24,525 nt of DNA, taken from positions 1-24,525 of the forward strand of contig JBNKEI010000108.1 in assembly GCA_050288705.1 (NCBI GenBank), read 5' to 3'. The notes beneath the pieces are model-generated. The model worked only from the letters and a program-made list of their open reading frames with translations, was not told the origin of the DNA and did no database searches. The translations under genes and the position numbers were made by a program. Shown in pieces: positions 24,220-24,525 of this stretch (position 1 is the first letter of the stretch; each line of letters opens with the position of its first letter). Origin of the DNA: JBNKEI01 sp050288705. GTDB lineage: Bacteria; Myxococcota; Myxococcia; Myxococcales; UBA5297.

Positions 24220-24450
24220 ATGCAAACTACCAAGGTCTTTCAAAGTGGCAACTCTCAAGCAGTAAGAATCCCCAGAGAATTCCAATTTGACGTAACGGAG
24301 GTGGAAATCGAAAAACGTGGAGATGAACTTATTCTGCGCCGCCCTGCTACTGATCTCAGTTCGGCGTTTGCAGCGCTAGTAGACATGCCTAGCGATTTTT
24401 TCCTTGAGGGCCGTCAAGATTCTCCTCCTCAGAAACGAGAGGATTTTTAA
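24220..24450 (+). CDS. vapB: VapB-type antitoxin (AbrB/MazE/SpoVT fold)
   Basis: The 76-residue protein begins with TKVFQSGNSQAVRIPREF (3-20), the swapped-hairpin DNA-binding domain of VapB/MazE antitoxins, followed by EVEIEKRGDELILRRP at 27-42. The C-terminal part (43-76) is the region that in relatives wraps around the toxin. It should neutralise the VapC ribonuclease and repress its own promoter. The start is ATG 24220, with GAGGT 6-10 nt upstream; an in-frame extension back to 24070 runs into comEC and is not credible. The stop TAA overlaps the vapC start by one base (TAATG). Confidence 0.92.
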   Translation: MQTTKVFQSGNSQAVRIPREFQFDVTEVEIEKRGDELILRRPATDLSSAFAALVDMPSDFFLEGRQDSPPQKREDF

Positions 24451-24525
24451 TGCCTCTCCAGGCACTGCTAGACACGAATATTTGTATTTATATTGCGCGC
24501 AATAAGCCCAAAAATGTAGCAAAAC
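24450..24525 (+). CDS. vapC: VapC-type PIN-domain toxin, N-terminal fragment cut by window edge
   Basis: Only 25 residues are visible. LLDTNICIYI at 6-15 is the start of a PIN-domain ribonuclease, with the first catalytic acid Asp8 and the family residues Thr9 and Asn10. VapC toxins cut tRNA or rRNA when free of VapB. GAGAGGA lies 6-12 nt before the ATG, which overlaps the vapB stop by one base, so translation is coupled. The other catalytic residues lie beyond the window. Confidence 0.88.
   Translation, partial: MPLQALLDTNICIYIARNKPKNVAK

Overview
The window looks like chromosomal DNA from a Gram-negative bacterium of deltaproteobacterial type (Myxococcota, Bdellovibrionota or a related candidate lineage), with GC in the mid-40s by eye. 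The grounds are a CarD/CdnL regulator, a membrane Ser/Thr protein kinase, a stand-alone type II secretion ATPase N-domain, an outer-membrane barrel, a lipoprotein-type exoenzyme, and an exoenzyme whose C-terminal tail resembles MYXO-CTERM sorting signals. This placement is inference; there is no rRNA or tRNA in the window to confirm it.

Layout. (1) 1-6500, surface and degradation: a CBM2-linker-GH5 cellulase lipoprotein (minus strand, cut by the left edge), a membrane Ser/Thr kinase (minus), a solo T2SSE/MshEN N-domain, a DUF1361 membrane protein, queF, a secreted polysaccharide lyase with a C-terminal sorting tail, and a small membrane protein. (2) 6510-10854: an outer-membrane barrel and a glyoxalase-II-like metallo-beta-lactamase-fold hydrolase (both minus), divergent from the glycogen branching enzyme glgB. 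(3) 11132-13296: a two-gene cassette with ATGA overlap, an AlbA_2/GHKL-ATPase protein followed by a variant ParA-like ATPase, between housekeeping genes. This is the best candidate for an under-described system. (4) 13324-20921: uvrB (minus), a UbiA-type polyprenyl-phosphate transferase plus a GT-C glycosyltransferase (plus), then cysS, an unknown bitopic membrane protein and carD (minus). (5) 21687-24525: comEC, then the start of a vapBC toxin-antitoxin operon with a readable promoter and operator; vapC runs off the right edge.

How the genes relate. The cellulase and the lyase suggest a polymer-degrading life style; both carry low-complexity acidic/proline linkers typical of extracellular enzymes. 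The UbiA protein and the GT-C enzyme probably form one lipid-linked sugar pathway. carD and cysS keep a neighbourhood known from other phyla (carD-ispD-ispF-cysS in mycobacteria), but here one unknown membrane protein sits in place of ispDF. Most other neighbours are functionally unrelated housekeeping genes. No CRISPR array, insertion sequence, phage gene, rRNA or tRNA was seen.
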